Positions 9,749-18,041 of a stretch of 64,000 bases of DNA are shown piece after piece. This DNA is from Polaromonas sp. A23 (lineage in GTDB: Bacteria > Pseudomonadota > Gammaproteobacteria > Burkholderiales > Burkholderiaceae_C). The DNA lies in the NCBI RefSeq assembly GCF_002001015.1, contig NZ_MUNO01000001.1:1-64000 (forward strand), given 5' to 3'. Under the pieces are notes generated by a model. It worked only from the letters and a program-made list of their open reading frames with translations, had not been told where the DNA came from and did not search any database. The first letter of the stretch is position 1. Each line of letters begins with the position of its first letter. The position numbers and the translations under genes were made by a program.

Positions 9749-10450
9749 ATGTTTTTCGGACTTGACTTTTCGTCCCCTCTTTTCTGGAGCGCATTCGGCT
9801 CCATCATGATCGCCAACATTGTTTTGTCCGGTGATAACGCGGTGGTCATTGCGATGGCTGCTCGGACACTGGAGCCTAGCCAGCGCAGCAAGGCCATTTT
9901 CTGGGGCAGTGCGGCAGCGATCGTCATGCGAATCGTCTTGACCATCGTCGCGATTCAGCTTCTGAGCTTGCCTTATCTGAAAATGATCGGTGCTGTTTTG
10001 CTGGTCTACATCGGTGTCGATCTGCTCAAGGGTGAAGACGATGGCGAGGACGACGGCAAGGAAATCAACGGCATGGCTGCGGCGATCCGCACCATCTTGC
10101 TGGCCGATCTGGTGATGAGTCTGGACAACGTGTTGGCTGTGGCCGCCGCCGCCAAGGGCAATTTGCCACTGTTGGTTATGGGCCTGCTGGTCAGCATTCC
10201 TCTGATTATTTTCGGCGCAACGCTGTTGACCAAGGTCATGGAACGTTTCCCGATCATCATCACCATTGGTGCCGCCCTGCTCGGTTTTCTGGCTGGTGAA
10301 ATGCTGCTGACCGACCCGGCCGTTACCGCCCAATTTGGTGTGATTGCCGATCAGACAGTGACCATCGGTGGAGTCCTCGGCGCCGCGTTGGTGGTGGCTT
10401 TGGGTACATATCTGCAAAAACGCGCCCACGCTTCCGCGCCGGAGGCCTGA
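9749..10450 (+). CDS. TerC/Alx-family integral membrane protein (first copy)
   Basis: The 233-aa protein has about seven membrane helices and the two family motifs NIVLSGDNAVVIAMAAR (residues 20-40) and LADLVMSLDNVLAVAAAAKG (about 115-135), each with a membrane-embedded acidic residue. TerC/Alx/MeeY proteins are linked to manganese export and loading of secreted enzymes; tellurite resistance is the historical name only. AACAGGAG lies before the ATG. Unlike the second TerC (49876-50604) it has no visible yybP-ykoY leader. A GC hairpin (10461-10468 with 10484-10491) follows the stop. Its role is inferred from the family. Confidence 0.88.
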   Translation: MFFGLDFSSPLFWSAFGSIMIANIVLSGDNAVVIAMAARTLEPSQRSKAIFWGSAAAIVMRIVLTIVAIQLLSLPYLKMIGAVLLVYIGVDLLKGEDDGEDDGKEINGMAAAIRTILLADLVMSLDNVLAVAAAAKGNLPLLVMGLLVSIPLIIFGATLLTKVMERFPIIITIGAALLGFLAGEMLLTDPAVTAQFGVIADQTVTIGGVLGAALVVALGTYLQKRAHASAPEA

Positions 10451-10675
10451 GCCTCAGCCACCGCCGCACGCCAAGCAGAAGGCTGCGGCGGCGCCAAATT
10501 GCAACACAAGCGAGGGGCGGTGTGCAAAAGTCCCTTGTCCCGGTGGATGGCGTCTGTTAATGTCCACAAACGGCGTATTTGTAACCGACCTGTAACGCAG
10601 GCCGGGTGGCAAGTGCGCAAAGAAAAACGGCGCAGCAGGTGTGCGGCGGTAAACCAGGACAAAGGCGGGACGGAC

Positions 10676-13405
10676 GTGGCCACATCATCAAGTAAACGCG
10701 GACAGTTCTGGCGAGCGGACTGGTTTGTGGGCGTCCTGGTGGTGCTGGCGGTTCTGGTGCTTCACAGCGCGACCGACTTTTTCGGCACGCTTGAGCGCCG
10801 TTATTACGACTTTGCCAGCACCAGCACGTCGCGCCAGCCGTCAGACCGGATTGCCATCATTGCTATCGATGACCAGAGCATTGCCAACATTGGGCGTTGG
10901 CCCTGGCCGCGCGATGTGCATGCCCAGTTGATTGACCAACTGGCGGCTGCCAAAACCAAGACCATTGCACACACAGCCTTCTTTTTTGAGCCGCAAACCG
11001 ACCGCGGGCTGGTGTTTATCAGGAAAATGAAAGAGGCACTTGGCCCGGTTGCCGTGCCTGCCGGTTCGGCCAACCCTGCGGATCCTGCCGTCCCGCCGAG
11101 TGGGCTCAGCGAACAACTGGGCAAAGTGATTGCCGAGGCAGAGATTGCGCTGGATACCGACGCCAAGCTTGCGACAAGCATGGCCAAGGCCGGAAATGTG
11201 CTCGTGCCTTCGGTTTTTGTGCTGGGTGACCCCCAAGGCAAGCCGGACAATCCCCTGCCTGCTTTTGCGCTCAAAAGCGCGGTCGAGGAGCCCGGTGGAT
11301 TTTCGCTGCCCGCTGTCCGCGGCCAGCAGCCCATAGAGATTATCGGCAACAGTGCGGCCGGCGTGGCCCATTTGAACCAGCTGCCCGACGTGGATGGTGC
11401 CGTGCGGCAAGAGCCTCTGCTGATCAACTATTACGGCAAGGCGGTGCCTTCCATGAGTTTGCTGGCGGCCGTCAAGAGTTTGAATCTGGTGCCGGCCGAT
11501 ATCAAGCTCAACGCGGGCGAGTCGGTGCAGATCGGAAAATTGCGCATAGGTACGGACGAATCGGCTCTGATGCTGCCGCAGTTCTACAAAGGCAGGGACG
11601 GCCGGCCGGCATTTGCCGTGGATTCGTTTTATGACGTGTTGTCCGGCAAGATCCCCGCGAGCAAGTACGCCGACAAGATTGTGATCATCGGAGCCACTGC
11701 AGCCGGGGTTGGCACTCAGTTTCCAACGCCTGCGGGTCCGGGGCTTTCTCCCGCTGAGACGATTGCCCACATCACCTCCAGCCTTCTGAGCGAGCACTTC
11801 ATTGTTCAGCCGGCATGGGGAATCTGGGCTACGCTGGGTTTGCTGCTGGTTGTGGCGGCCTACCTGATTGCCGGATTGCCGCGCTTGTCGGCGGGCAAGG
11901 CGGCCGTTGTTACCTTGGTCCTGTTTGTGGTGCTGCTCGTCATTGAGTTCGGCCTGCTTTCTGCCGCAGCGACCTGGCTCAAACTGGTTTTTCCTGCCGC
12001 TTTGCTGGTCATCGGGCATCTGGCGCTGACGACTAAACGCTTCCTCATGACGGAGGCCGGGAAGCTCAAGTCTGACGAAGAGTCAGCCGAGACCAACCGC
12101 ATGATGGGTCTGGCGTTACAGGGGCAGGGCCAGCTCGACATGGCATTTGACCGCTTTCGCCGCGTACCTTTTACCGACGCGTTGATGGACAACATGAACA
12201 ACCTGGCGCTCGATTTTGAACGCAAACGGCAGTTCAACAAGGCTCAGGCGGTGTACGAATACATGGCCAGCTACAACAAGAACCACAAGGACCTGCAGTC
12301 CAAACTCAACCGCGCCAAGAATTTGTCGGAAACCGTCATTCTGGGGGGCGGCGGTGCCCATCCCGGCGGCACCATGTTGCTCGACGGTGGCGGGGTCGAA
12401 AAACCCATGCTGGGCCGATACCAGGTTGAAAAAGAGTTGGGTAAGGGCGCCATGGGAGTGGTTTATCTGGGTAAAGACCCCAAGATCGGGCGTGTGGTGG
12501 CCATCAAGACCATGGCGTTAAGCCAGGAGTTTGAAGGTGACGAATTAACAGATGCCCGTGAACGCTTCTTCCGTGAGGCCGAAACGGCGGGCCGCCTGCA
12601 GCACCAGAACATTGTGACCATCTTCGATGCCGGCGAGGAGCACGATCTGGCCTATATTGCGATGGAATTTCTCAAGGGCAAGGATCTGGTTGACATGACC
12701 AAAGATGGGCAGCTTCTACCCATCCCCAAAGTGCTGTCGATCATAGCGCGGGTTGCCGAGGCGCTGGCCTATGCCCATAAGCAGCATGTGGTGCACCGTG
12801 ACATCAAGCCGGCCAACATCATGTACGACGCGGACACCGATATTGTCAAGGTGACGGACTTTGGTATTGCCCGCATCACGGATTCGAGCAAGACAAAAAC
12901 CGGTTTGGTGCTTGGCACCCCCAGTTTCATGTCGCCTGAGCAGATAGCCGGCAAGAAGGTCGATGGGCGCTCGGACCTGTATTCCCTGGGTGTGATGCTG
13001 TTCCAGATGCTCGCTGGCGTGTTGCCTTTCCGCGGCGACTCCATGGCTGAGCTGATGTACAAGATTGCCAATGAACCGGCGCCGGACATACGCATCATCC
13101 GGCAGGAGCTGTCAGCGCGACTTGCTGACATCGTGGCTTTGTCCTTGAGCAAAAAGTCTGAAACACGCTATCAGGATGGAGACCAGTTTGCCGCTGATTT
13201 GCGGGCGGTTATTGCGGAGCTGTCGGGTGCGCCCGCCAATGTCTCTGTTTCTGCAGCGGCACCTGCTGCCGCGGGAGCGCAAGAAAGCGAAAAAACCGTG
13301 GCTTTTACGGCGAGCAGCGACAATCCTGCTTTTGAGAAAACCATTGCCGCTCGTTCTCTGCCGGATTCCCCGACTGATGACGGCGCGACTGATCCGAAGA
13401 CATAA
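10676..13405 (+). CDS. CHASE2-domain serine/threonine protein kinase
   Basis: The 909-aa membrane kinase has an N-terminal helix (about 10-30), a periplasmic CHASE2 sensor (about 35-350, with SDRIAIIAIDDQSI and IGRWPWPRD) and three further membrane helices (about 380-460). A TPR-like linker (about 475-545) and a Hanks-type kinase domain (about 580-840) follow. Kinase residues are GKGAMG (589-594), Lys611, catalytic Asp709 in HRDIKPAN, Asp728 in DFG and SPEQ for the APE motif. The Ala/Ser-rich tail holds two EKT sites (Thr874, Thr889). GTG 10676 is chosen because upstream codons look non-coding. It heads the signalling operon; the PP2C gene starts 10 nt after its stop. Confidence 0.92.
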   Translation: MATSSSKRGQFWRADWFVGVLVVLAVLVLHSATDFFGTLERRYYDFASTSTSRQPSDRIAIIAIDDQSIANIGRWPWPRDVHAQLIDQLAAAKTKTIAHTAFFFEPQTDRGLVFIRKMKEALGPVAVPAGSANPADPAVPPSGLSEQLGKVIAEAEIALDTDAKLATSMAKAGNVLVPSVFVLGDPQGKPDNPLPAFALKSAVEEPGGFSLPAVRGQQPIEIIGNSAAGVAHLNQLPDVDGAVRQEPLLINYYGKAVPSMSLLAAVKSLNLVPADIKLNAGESVQIGKLRIGTDESALMLPQFYKGRDGRPAFAVDSFYDVLSGKIPASKYADKIVIIGATAAGVGTQFPTPAGPGLSPAETIAHITSSLLSEHFIVQPAWGIWATLGLLLVVAAYLIAGLPRLSAGKAAVVTLVLFVVLLVIEFGLLSAAATWLKLVFPAALLVIGHLALTTKRFLMTEAGKLKSDEESAETNRMMGLALQGQGQLDMAFDRFRRVPFTDALMDNMNNLALDFERKRQFNKAQAVYEYMASYNKNHKDLQSKLNRAKNLSETVILGGGGAHPGGTMLLDGGGVEKPMLGRYQVEKELGKGAMGVVYLGKDPKIGRVVAIKTMALSQEFEGDELTDARERFFREAETAGRLQHQNIVTIFDAGEEHDLAYIAMEFLKGKDLVDMTKDGQLLPIPKVLSIIARVAEALAYAHKQHVVHRDIKPANIMYDADTDIVKVTDFGIARITDSSKTKTGLVLGTPSFMSPEQIAGKKVDGRSDLYSLGVMLFQMLAGVLPFRGDSMAELMYKIANEPAPDIRIIRQELSARLADIVALSLSKKSETRYQDGDQFAADLRAVIAELSGAPANVSVSAAAPAAAGAQESEKTVAFTASSDNPAFEKTIAARSLPDSPTDDGATDPKT

Positions 13406-13415
13406 CAAGAATACG

Positions 13416-14201
13416 ATGATTTACGAGATTTGCACCCAGACCGATCCCGGACTAACGCGGGACAACAACGAAGACTCCGTTACGTTTGACGCCGCCACTC
13501 ACCTTTGCATCCTCGCCGATGGCATGGGCGGCTACAACGCGGGGGAAATTGCCAGCGGCATGGCGACTGCATTCATCAAGTCCGAGCTCGGTCGCTGGTT
13601 GTCGCAGGCAGGTAAGCATGCCAACAGCAAGGAAGTTCGGCGTGCCATGGAGATTTGTGTTGAAAATGCCAACCACTCCATTTTTAACGCTGCCAATTCC
13701 AATCCCCAGTATTCGGGGATGGGCACTACGCTGGTGGTGGGAGTGTTCCAGAACACCCGCCTGATGCTGGGCCATATCGGTGATTCACGCTGCTACCGTT
13801 GGCGCAATGGACAGCTGGAGCAGATCACCAAGGACCATTCCCTGTTGCAGGAGCAGATCGATGCGGGACTGATTACGCCCGAGCAGGCGCTAACCTCGGT
13901 CAACAAAAACCTGGTGACGAGGGCGCTGGGTGTGGAGGATGCGGTGTTGCTGGAAGTCAACGAACACCGTGTGGAGCTGGGTGATATTTACCTCATGTGC
14001 TCCGATGGGCTGTCTGACATGATCAGTGACGAGGCGATTGCGGCTATTCTATCGGGGTCGAAGTCACTGGACCCGATGGCCCGGCAACTGATCGTCGCGG
14101 CAAATGACGGAGGCGGACGGGATAATATTTCAGTCCTGCTTGCGCAGGCCAAGGAAACTTCGGGCAAGCGCGGCTTGTTGTCCAGGATGTTGGGAAAGTA
14201 G
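13416..14201 (+). CDS. PP2C-type serine/threonine phosphatase (Stp1/PrpC-like)
   Basis: The 261-aa soluble metal-dependent phosphatase should reverse the neighbouring kinase. Family motifs are complete: TRDNNEDS (residues 14-21), LADGMGGYNAGE (33-44) with the metal-binding Asp35, GDSRCYRW, and late Asp residues in MCSDGLSDMI and GGRDNISVLL. An upstream in-frame extension into the kinase gene exists, but ATG 13416 places MIYEICTQTDPGLTRDNNED at the family's usual start. The stop-to-start gap to the kinase is only 10 nt, so the pair is surely cotranscribed. Confidence 0.93.
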   Translation: MIYEICTQTDPGLTRDNNEDSVTFDAATHLCILADGMGGYNAGEIASGMATAFIKSELGRWLSQAGKHANSKEVRRAMEICVENANHSIFNAANSNPQYSGMGTTLVVGVFQNTRLMLGHIGDSRCYRWRNGQLEQITKDHSLLQEQIDAGLITPEQALTSVNKNLVTRALGVEDAVLLEVNEHRVELGDIYLMCSDGLSDMISDEAIAAILSGSKSLDPMARQLIVAANDGGGRDNISVLLAQAKETSGKRGLLSRMLGK

Positions 14202-14241
14202 CCAGATTGAGTGCGATATTAAAAACAGACAGGAGTCGGCC

Positions 14242-14901
14242 ATGCCGAAAATGATCGTCTCTATTGACGGTGTTGTGATCAAAGAGGTGCAGCTGACCAA
14301 GGACCGTACGTCCTTGGGACGTCGCCCCTATAACGACATTGTCATTGACAACCTGGCCGTTAGTGGAGAGCACGCCGTTCTGCAAATGTCCGGCAACGAG
14401 GTTTTCGTTGAGGATTTGAACAGCACCAACGGCACCTATCTCAATGGCAAGGCTGTCAAGAAGCAGCAGCTCAACAACGGCGACACGGTTGAAATCGGGA
14501 AGTACAAGATCAAGTACGTCAACGAGGTTGCCAGCGCTGGCTTTGAGAAGACCATGATTATCAAGGCAGGTTCGGCCGGCTTGGTCGCCCCGGCTGGGGC
14601 TGTAGCAGCGCCGGCGGCGCCAGCCTCGGGCGATTCGGGCGGAAGCGCCGCCATCAAAGTCATGTCCGGCGCGGCAGCTGGCAGGGAAGTGGCTCTGGTC
14701 AAGGTGGTCACGACCATTGGAAAGCCGGGCGTGGCGGTTGCGGCCATCACCAAGCGCCCCCAAGGTTTTGTTGTGGCGCATGTCGAGGGCGACAACAAGC
14801 CAACCCTTAATGGCGCTCCTATTGGGGTTGAGCCTGTACAACTGAAAAATGGCGATGTGCTGGAGTTGGCGGGCACGCAAATGCAGTTTGTCCAGCGCTG
14901 A
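14242..14901 (+). CDS. FHA-domain protein, probably with a second degenerate FHA domain
   Basis: The 219-aa protein has a canonical FHA phosphothreonine-binding domain at residues 1-95: SLGRRPYND (Arg27/28), SGEHA (Ser41, His44) and NSTNGTYLNG (Asn60-Asn63). An Ala/Gly-rich linker carries the sequence GFEKTMI with Thr104. Residues about 135-219 resemble a second FHA fold (TTIGKPG, KPTLNGAPI, LKNGDVLELAG) lacking the Arg and Ser-x-x-His residues. It lies 40 nt after the phosphatase with AGGAG before the ATG. By position it is the reader for kinase output, a docking or scaffold protein; the partner is unknown. Confidence 0.92.
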   Translation: MPKMIVSIDGVVIKEVQLTKDRTSLGRRPYNDIVIDNLAVSGEHAVLQMSGNEVFVEDLNSTNGTYLNGKAVKKQQLNNGDTVEIGKYKIKYVNEVASAGFEKTMIIKAGSAGLVAPAGAVAAPAAPASGDSGGSAAIKVMSGAAAGREVALVKVVTTIGKPGVAVAAITKRPQGFVVAHVEGDNKPTLNGAPIGVEPVQLKNGDVLELAGTQMQFVQR

Positions 14902-14964
14902 CCAGGCGGTCTTCCTGTCCCTGACTGGAAGACCACTCCCAATCGCGGCTCCCCAAGAGGCCCT

Positions 14965-17214
14965 ATGCGACTTTTCTCCCGGCACTGGCCTCGCATCGCT
15001 GTAACGCTGATTCCGCTGGTTCTTGCCTTGTTGCATGCTACCGGCGCGTTGCGCATGGATGTTTTGCAGCGCCTTGATGACATTCTTTACGATGCACGCC
15101 TTCGTGCAACGATGTCCAGAACGCTGGACGAGCGCATAGTCATTGTCGATATCGATGAGAAAAGCCTGGCGGAAGTTGGCCGCTGGCCGTGGGGGCGCGA
15201 CCGGCTTGCCGAACTTGTGCACGAACTGCTGGATCGGCAGAAGGCGGCTCTACTTGGGTTTGACGTGGTTTTTGCCGAGGCGGACGACAGCTCTGGCCTC
15301 AAGCGCCTCAAGCAATTGGCCCAAAACGAGCTGAAAGACCAACCAGCGTTTACAGAAAAGCTGAACCAGCTGCAGGGCAGTCTTGACTACGATGCTGTGT
15401 TCGCAAAGTCGGTCGAGAAGCGGCCGGTTGTTCTGGGGTACTACTTCACCAGCGATCGGGACGGTCGCGTCAATGGTGTGTTGCCGGCGCCGGTAATGGA
15501 GCACGAATCGCTCAAGGGGCGACCGATCAAGTTCACGACCTGGAATGGCTATGGGGCGAACATTGATCGCATCGCCAATGCTGCTCCCATGGGTGGGTTT
15601 TTCAATTCGATCACCGAGGGCGATGGGGTGGTGCGATCCATTCCGTTGCTGGCTGAATACAAAGGCCAGTACTATGAGTCGCTTTCGCTGGCGATGTTTC
15701 GCATGCTCGTGGGGCTACCACGCGTGGAGCCCGGTTTCCCCCGAGAGAAATTCCTCAGTCGCAGTTACCAGGGGCTGGAAAGCATCTTGCTCAAGCAGGG
15801 TGACAAAACACTGGCCATTCCTGTGGATGATCGGGTGGCTACCTTGGTTCCGTTTCGCGGCCCAGGGGGGGCTGGGGGTGGGTCTTACCGGTATATTTCT
15901 GCATCTGACGTGTTGACCCAGAAAGTTGCGCCGGGCCAGTTAAAAGACAAAATTGTTTTGCTGGGTACCACTGCGCCAGGCCTGCTGGACTTGCGTGTTA
16001 CGCCCGTCGGAGAAACCTACCCCGGTGTTGAAACCCACGCCAACGTCATTTCCGGATTCCTTGACGGCAGGGTGTTCGTCAAGCCCGACTACGCCGTTGG
16101 CTTTGAAGTGGTCATTCTGGTTCTGTCGGGACTGATCTTGGCCTTCGCATTACCCATGTTGTCTGCGCCCAAGGCTGTAGCGGCCAGTGTGGCTGTCATT
16201 GTTGGCCTGGCGGGCTTGAACTTCTGGCTGTATTCGGCGTACGGGCTCGTATTGCCCCTGGCGACAGCGATGGTAATGGCGCTTACGGCGTTCGCGCTGA
16301 ACATGAGTTATGGCTATTTCGTCGAAAGCCGTTCGAAGCGTGAATTGGCCAACCTGTTTGGCACTTATGTACCGCCAGAGCTGGTCGATGAGATGGTCAA
16401 GGACCCCGACAGCTACAGCATGAAAGCTTCGGCCAAAGAGCTGACGGTGATGTTTTGTGACATGCGGGGCTTCACCAGAATGTCAGAGACCATGGAGCCG
16501 ACGCAGCTGCAGGCTCTGCTCAATAGTGTCTTCAGCAGGTTGACCGATTTGATCCGGAGCAACCGCGGCACCATCGACAAATACATGGGCGATTGCGTGA
16601 TGGCTTTTTGGGGGGCACCTGTTGATACCCCGGAACATGCCGGTTTTGCTGTCAAGACCTCGCTTGAAATGGTGCAAGCGATGCGGCAGCTCAACGCGGA
16701 GCACCGCGCCAAGGGGCTCCCTGAAATCGGCATAGGTATCGGACTGAACACCGGTAGCATGTGTGTGGGGGACATGGGCTCCGATATTCGGCGCAGTTAT
16801 ACCGTTATCGGCGACGCGGTCAACCTGGGCTCGCGCCTGGAGGGTCTTTGCAAGACCTATGGCGCCGATACGGTGGCCAGCGAGTCCACGCGCAAGCTTG
16901 CAACTGAATTTGCGTGGCAGGAGCTCGATAAGGTTCGCGTCAAGGGCAAAGACCAAGCGGTTGCTATTTTCTCCCCCGTGGTCGCTTTGGGGCAACTCGA
17001 TAAGCAAATTGCAGCCGAGCTTAAGGAATGGACACTTGCACTCAAGGCTTATCGGGAGCAGTCTTGGGACGATTGCGACGTGCATTTGCTCAATTTACAG
17101 CGCATGAATGCGCAAAAGTACCTTTACCGGTTATATGCCGAACGTGTAGCCTCAATGAGGTTGCTGCCGTTTGATCCCGAATGGGACGGGGCTACAAACT
17201 TCGAAACCAAATAA
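14965..17214 (+). CDS. CHASE2-domain class III adenylate cyclase
   Basis: The 749-aa membrane enzyme has an N-terminal helix (about 7-25), a periplasmic CHASE2 sensor (about 35-360, with DERIVIVDIDEKSL and VGRWPWGRD), three membrane helices (about 370-450) and a cyclase domain (about 485-670). Metal-binding Asp499 (FCDMRGFT) and Asp543 (KYMGD), base-specifying Lys539 and Thr613, and Asn620 and Arg624 in AVNLGSRLE are all present. The Lys/Thr pair marks class IIIb adenylate cyclases, some of which respond to bicarbonate. A helical tail follows. The sensor is clearly related to that of the upstream kinase. The next gene encodes a cyclic-nucleotide phosphodiesterase, which supports cAMP as product. 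Confidence 0.93.
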   Translation: MRLFSRHWPRIAVTLIPLVLALLHATGALRMDVLQRLDDILYDARLRATMSRTLDERIVIVDIDEKSLAEVGRWPWGRDRLAELVHELLDRQKAALLGFDVVFAEADDSSGLKRLKQLAQNELKDQPAFTEKLNQLQGSLDYDAVFAKSVEKRPVVLGYYFTSDRDGRVNGVLPAPVMEHESLKGRPIKFTTWNGYGANIDRIANAAPMGGFFNSITEGDGVVRSIPLLAEYKGQYYESLSLAMFRMLVGLPRVEPGFPREKFLSRSYQGLESILLKQGDKTLAIPVDDRVATLVPFRGPGGAGGGSYRYISASDVLTQKVAPGQLKDKIVLLGTTAPGLLDLRVTPVGETYPGVETHANVISGFLDGRVFVKPDYAVGFEVVILVLSGLILAFALPMLSAPKAVAASVAVIVGLAGLNFWLYSAYGLVLPLATAMVMALTAFALNMSYGYFVESRSKRELANLFGTYVPPELVDEMVKDPDSYSMKASAKELTVMFCDMRGFTRMSETMEPTQLQALLNSVFSRLTDLIRSNRGTIDKYMGDCVMAFWGAPVDTPEHAGFAVKTSLEMVQAMRQLNAEHRAKGLPEIGIGIGLNTGSMCVGDMGSDIRRSYTVIGDAVNLGSRLEGLCKTYGADTVASESTRKLATEFAWQELDKVRVKGKDQAVAIFSPVVALGQLDKQIAAELKEWTLALKAYREQSWDDCDVHLLNLQRMNAQKYLYRLYAERVASMRLLPFDPEWDGATNFETK

Positions 17215-17249
17215 CCCGGCCCTGACGGGGCATCAAGCCAAAAAAGACC

Positions 17250-18041
17250 ATGAAAGTACGCGTACTCGGCTGCTCCGGAGCCATTGCCAAAGGCTGCCGG
17301 ACCACGTCTTTTTTGCTTGATCACGACGTGCTGGTTGATGCCGGCACCGGAGTAGGTGATTTGACGCTCGAAGAGATGCGCGGCATTGATCATGTGTTGT
17401 TGACCCACTCCCACCTGGACCATGTGGCGGCTCTGCCATTGATGGTGGACGCCATTGCCTCCCAACGGACGGCGCCTATCCAGATTCACGCCTTGCAGGG
17501 CACGATTGATGCGCTGAGAGCACATATTTTCAACAACACCATCTGGCCCGATTTCTCAAGAATTCCCACCCCGGAAGCGCCGTTTGTGAGCTTTCACTCC
17601 TTGGCTGTTGGGCAAACCTTGTTGCTTGCAGGAAAATACATTGAGGTGTTACCGGCAGTTCATACCGTGCCGGCGGTGGGTTACGCAGTGGCTACCGGTG
17701 CGGGTTGCTGGGTGTTCACAGGAGACACCGAACGTAATCCGGCGTTGTGGGCCCGTATCAACCAGCTCAACGTTGCGATGCTGGTGATCGAAACAGCATT
17801 CAGCAATCGTGAACGGGATCTTGCCAAGCGCAGCCTGCATTTGTCGCCTCATGCATTGGCCAGCGAGCTTGACTGTATCGACAAAGGAAAAAACTATCCT
17901 ATTTATATTACCCACACCAAGCCGGCGGAGACGGACCTGATCATGGCCGAAATTCAGCGCTTCGATCAGACAGCGCCATTTGGTCCGAATGTCACGCATG
18001 ACATACGCTGGTTGCGTGCGGGCCAGGAGTTTGAATTATGA
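17250..18041 (+). CDS. Metallo-beta-lactamase-fold 3',5'-cyclic-nucleotide phosphodiesterase (class II type)
   Basis: The 263-aa protein has the MBL zinc motif THSHLDH (His53, His55, Asp57, His58), the opening VRVLGCSGAIAKGCRTTSF, a third metal region in HTVPAVGYAV, FTGDTER, and a C-terminal ITHTKPAE. This pattern matches class II cyclic-nucleotide phosphodiesterases better than RNase Z or lactonases. It should degrade cAMP from the cyclase encoded 35 nt upstream. Its last four bases overlap the start of the ATPase gene (ATGA at 18038-18041), indicating translational coupling. Substrate assignment leans on family resemblance and context. Confidence 0.82.
   Translation: MKVRVLGCSGAIAKGCRTTSFLLDHDVLVDAGTGVGDLTLEEMRGIDHVLLTHSHLDHVAALPLMVDAIASQRTAPIQIHALQGTIDALRAHIFNNTIWPDFSRIPTPEAPFVSFHSLAVGQTLLLAGKYIEVLPAVHTVPAVGYAVATGAGCWVFTGDTERNPALWARINQLNVAMLVIETAFSNRERDLAKRSLHLSPHALASELDCIDKGKNYPIYITHTKPAETDLIMAEIQRFDQTAPFGPNVTHDIRWLRAGQEFEL

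Noticed and set aside
9749-10450. TerC as a tellurite-resistance determinant
   Set aside because: No terA, terB, terD or terE genes are nearby; the Alx/MeeY manganese role fits better, especially given the riboswitch before the paralogue.
10676-14901. Kinase-phosphatase-FHA set as part of a type VI secretion cluster
   Set aside because: PpkA/PppA/Fha sets occur in T6SS loci, but no tss/vip, hcp or clpV gene is present, and the neighbours are a cyclase, a phosphodiesterase and a GspE-type ATPase.
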